From: JAAYAY01 sp964429355
GTDB lineage: Bacteria; Planctomycetota; Planctomycetia; Pirellulales; Thermoguttaceae
NCBI GenBank assembly: GCA_964429355.1
Contig: CAYSCH010000247.1
Location: 1-14,545, forward strand
Length of the DNA stretch: 14,545 nucleotides
Direction: 5' to 3'
The position numbers and the translations under genes were made by a program. The notes below the pieces were generated by a model that saw only the letters and a program-made list of their open reading frames with translations, was not told the DNA's origin and searched no databases. How positions within the stretch are numbered: position 1 is the stretch's first letter; each line of letters starts with the position of its first letter. Of the stretch, positions 14,131 through 14,545 are shown one piece after another.

Positions 14131-14545
14131 CAAATCTTGTGCAAAGTTGCCCCCTGCCGCCTTTCCAGTTCTCCTATCTTCGCAACCGGCGTCAACCAGC
14201 TCCCTTGACGTGAATAGCCCAATCCCAGAACCCCATCGCCTCCCGCGCGAATTTGGCAGAACCTCGCATCCGTTGACCAACTCACCCCGTCCCCTGCTCC
14301 CTGTCTCCCGACTCCTGTCTCCCGTCCCCTTGCCCCCTGCGCCCATCTCCCATCTCCGATGCTCCCCGCTCCCTGCTCCTTGCTATATTCACATCATCCC
14401 GAGGTTTTGGCGTCTACCCAAAAAGGGTGGCAAACACTTGCGCTTCGGCACAACTTCCTAACCAGATATTACCAGATGACTTACACCCTGCCCCCTCGCC
14501 CAAGTCTACTTTCGGATCACATAAGCATGCGTGCCAAAACTATCA

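Larger units (their letters stand above)
13749..14545. other. Non-coding, pyrimidine-rich repeat region
   Basis: About 800 bp with no defensible gene on either strand. The plus strand is dominated by C/T runs built from short variable units such as CTCCTGACTCCTGACCCCTG (13803-13822), CCCGTCCCC, CTCCCATCTCC and GCTCCCTGCTCC. Open frames here encode only Pro/Ser/Arg or Gly/Arg low-complexity sequence. Base use is unlike the flanking genes. The last 160 bp (from about 14381) are more A/T-rich and may lead into the promoter of the next gene outside the window. Confidence 0.7.

Noticed and set aside
13644..14461. Several open frames on both strands in the repeat region
   Set aside because: Translations are pure low-complexity Pro/Ser or Gly/Arg sequence generated by the C/T-rich repeats.

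Overview
The window is high-GC bacterial DNA and most likely comes from a member of the Planctomycetota, probably a Pirellulales-like lineage. This is inferred from gene content: a secreted glycosidase-like protein with the LFLDDYLI signature, a BNR-4 beta-propeller protein, and a glycine-rich protein of the kind often labelled 'mu-protocadherin' in planctomycete genomes. There is no rRNA or tRNA gene to confirm it.

Layout, left to right. (1) 1-2305, minus strand: a tight unit running from a 68-aa Cys-containing small protein to a secreted BNR-4 propeller protein to a secreted glycosidase-like protein that leaves the window. It looks like a secreted polysaccharide-processing unit. (2) 2633-4324, plus strand: an IlvD/Edd-family dehydratase, probably dihydroxy-acid dehydratase, standing alone. 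(3) 4415-7808, minus strand: an envelope-associated operon of a secreted SnoaL-like plus lipocalin-like protein, a secreted glycine-rich protein carrying seven tandem 13-residue repeats, and a membrane-anchored LssY_C-domain protein whose start lies 1 nt after the preceding stop. (4) 7889-8458, minus strand: a GNAT acetyltransferase. (5) 8590-9926, plus strand: a 75-aa ORF of unknown nature followed by the ribosome-assembly GTPase RsgA. (6) 10010-13748, plus strand: a compact set of RNA-end-processing genes, which is the most interesting part of the window. (7) 13749-14545: non-coding, pyrimidine-rich, repeat-laden DNA.

The set at 10010-13748 holds a 199-aa protein with nucleotidyltransferase-fold signatures, two different RlaP-type (PF10127) nucleotidyltransferases overlapping by 4 nt, a small P-loop kinase of polynucleotide-kinase type, and a Thg1-like 3'-to-5' RNA polymerase overlapping the kinase gene by 11 nt. 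The last four are packed as one operon. The arrangement suggests an RNA (probably tRNA) repair pathway: the kinase would install a 5'-phosphate, the Thg1-like enzyme would activate that phosphate and rebuild the 5' end, and the RlaP-type enzymes would modify or extend ends. No RNA ligase gene is visible in the window. The Thg1-like protein loses recognisable family sequence after residue 199 and may be frameshifted or truncated.
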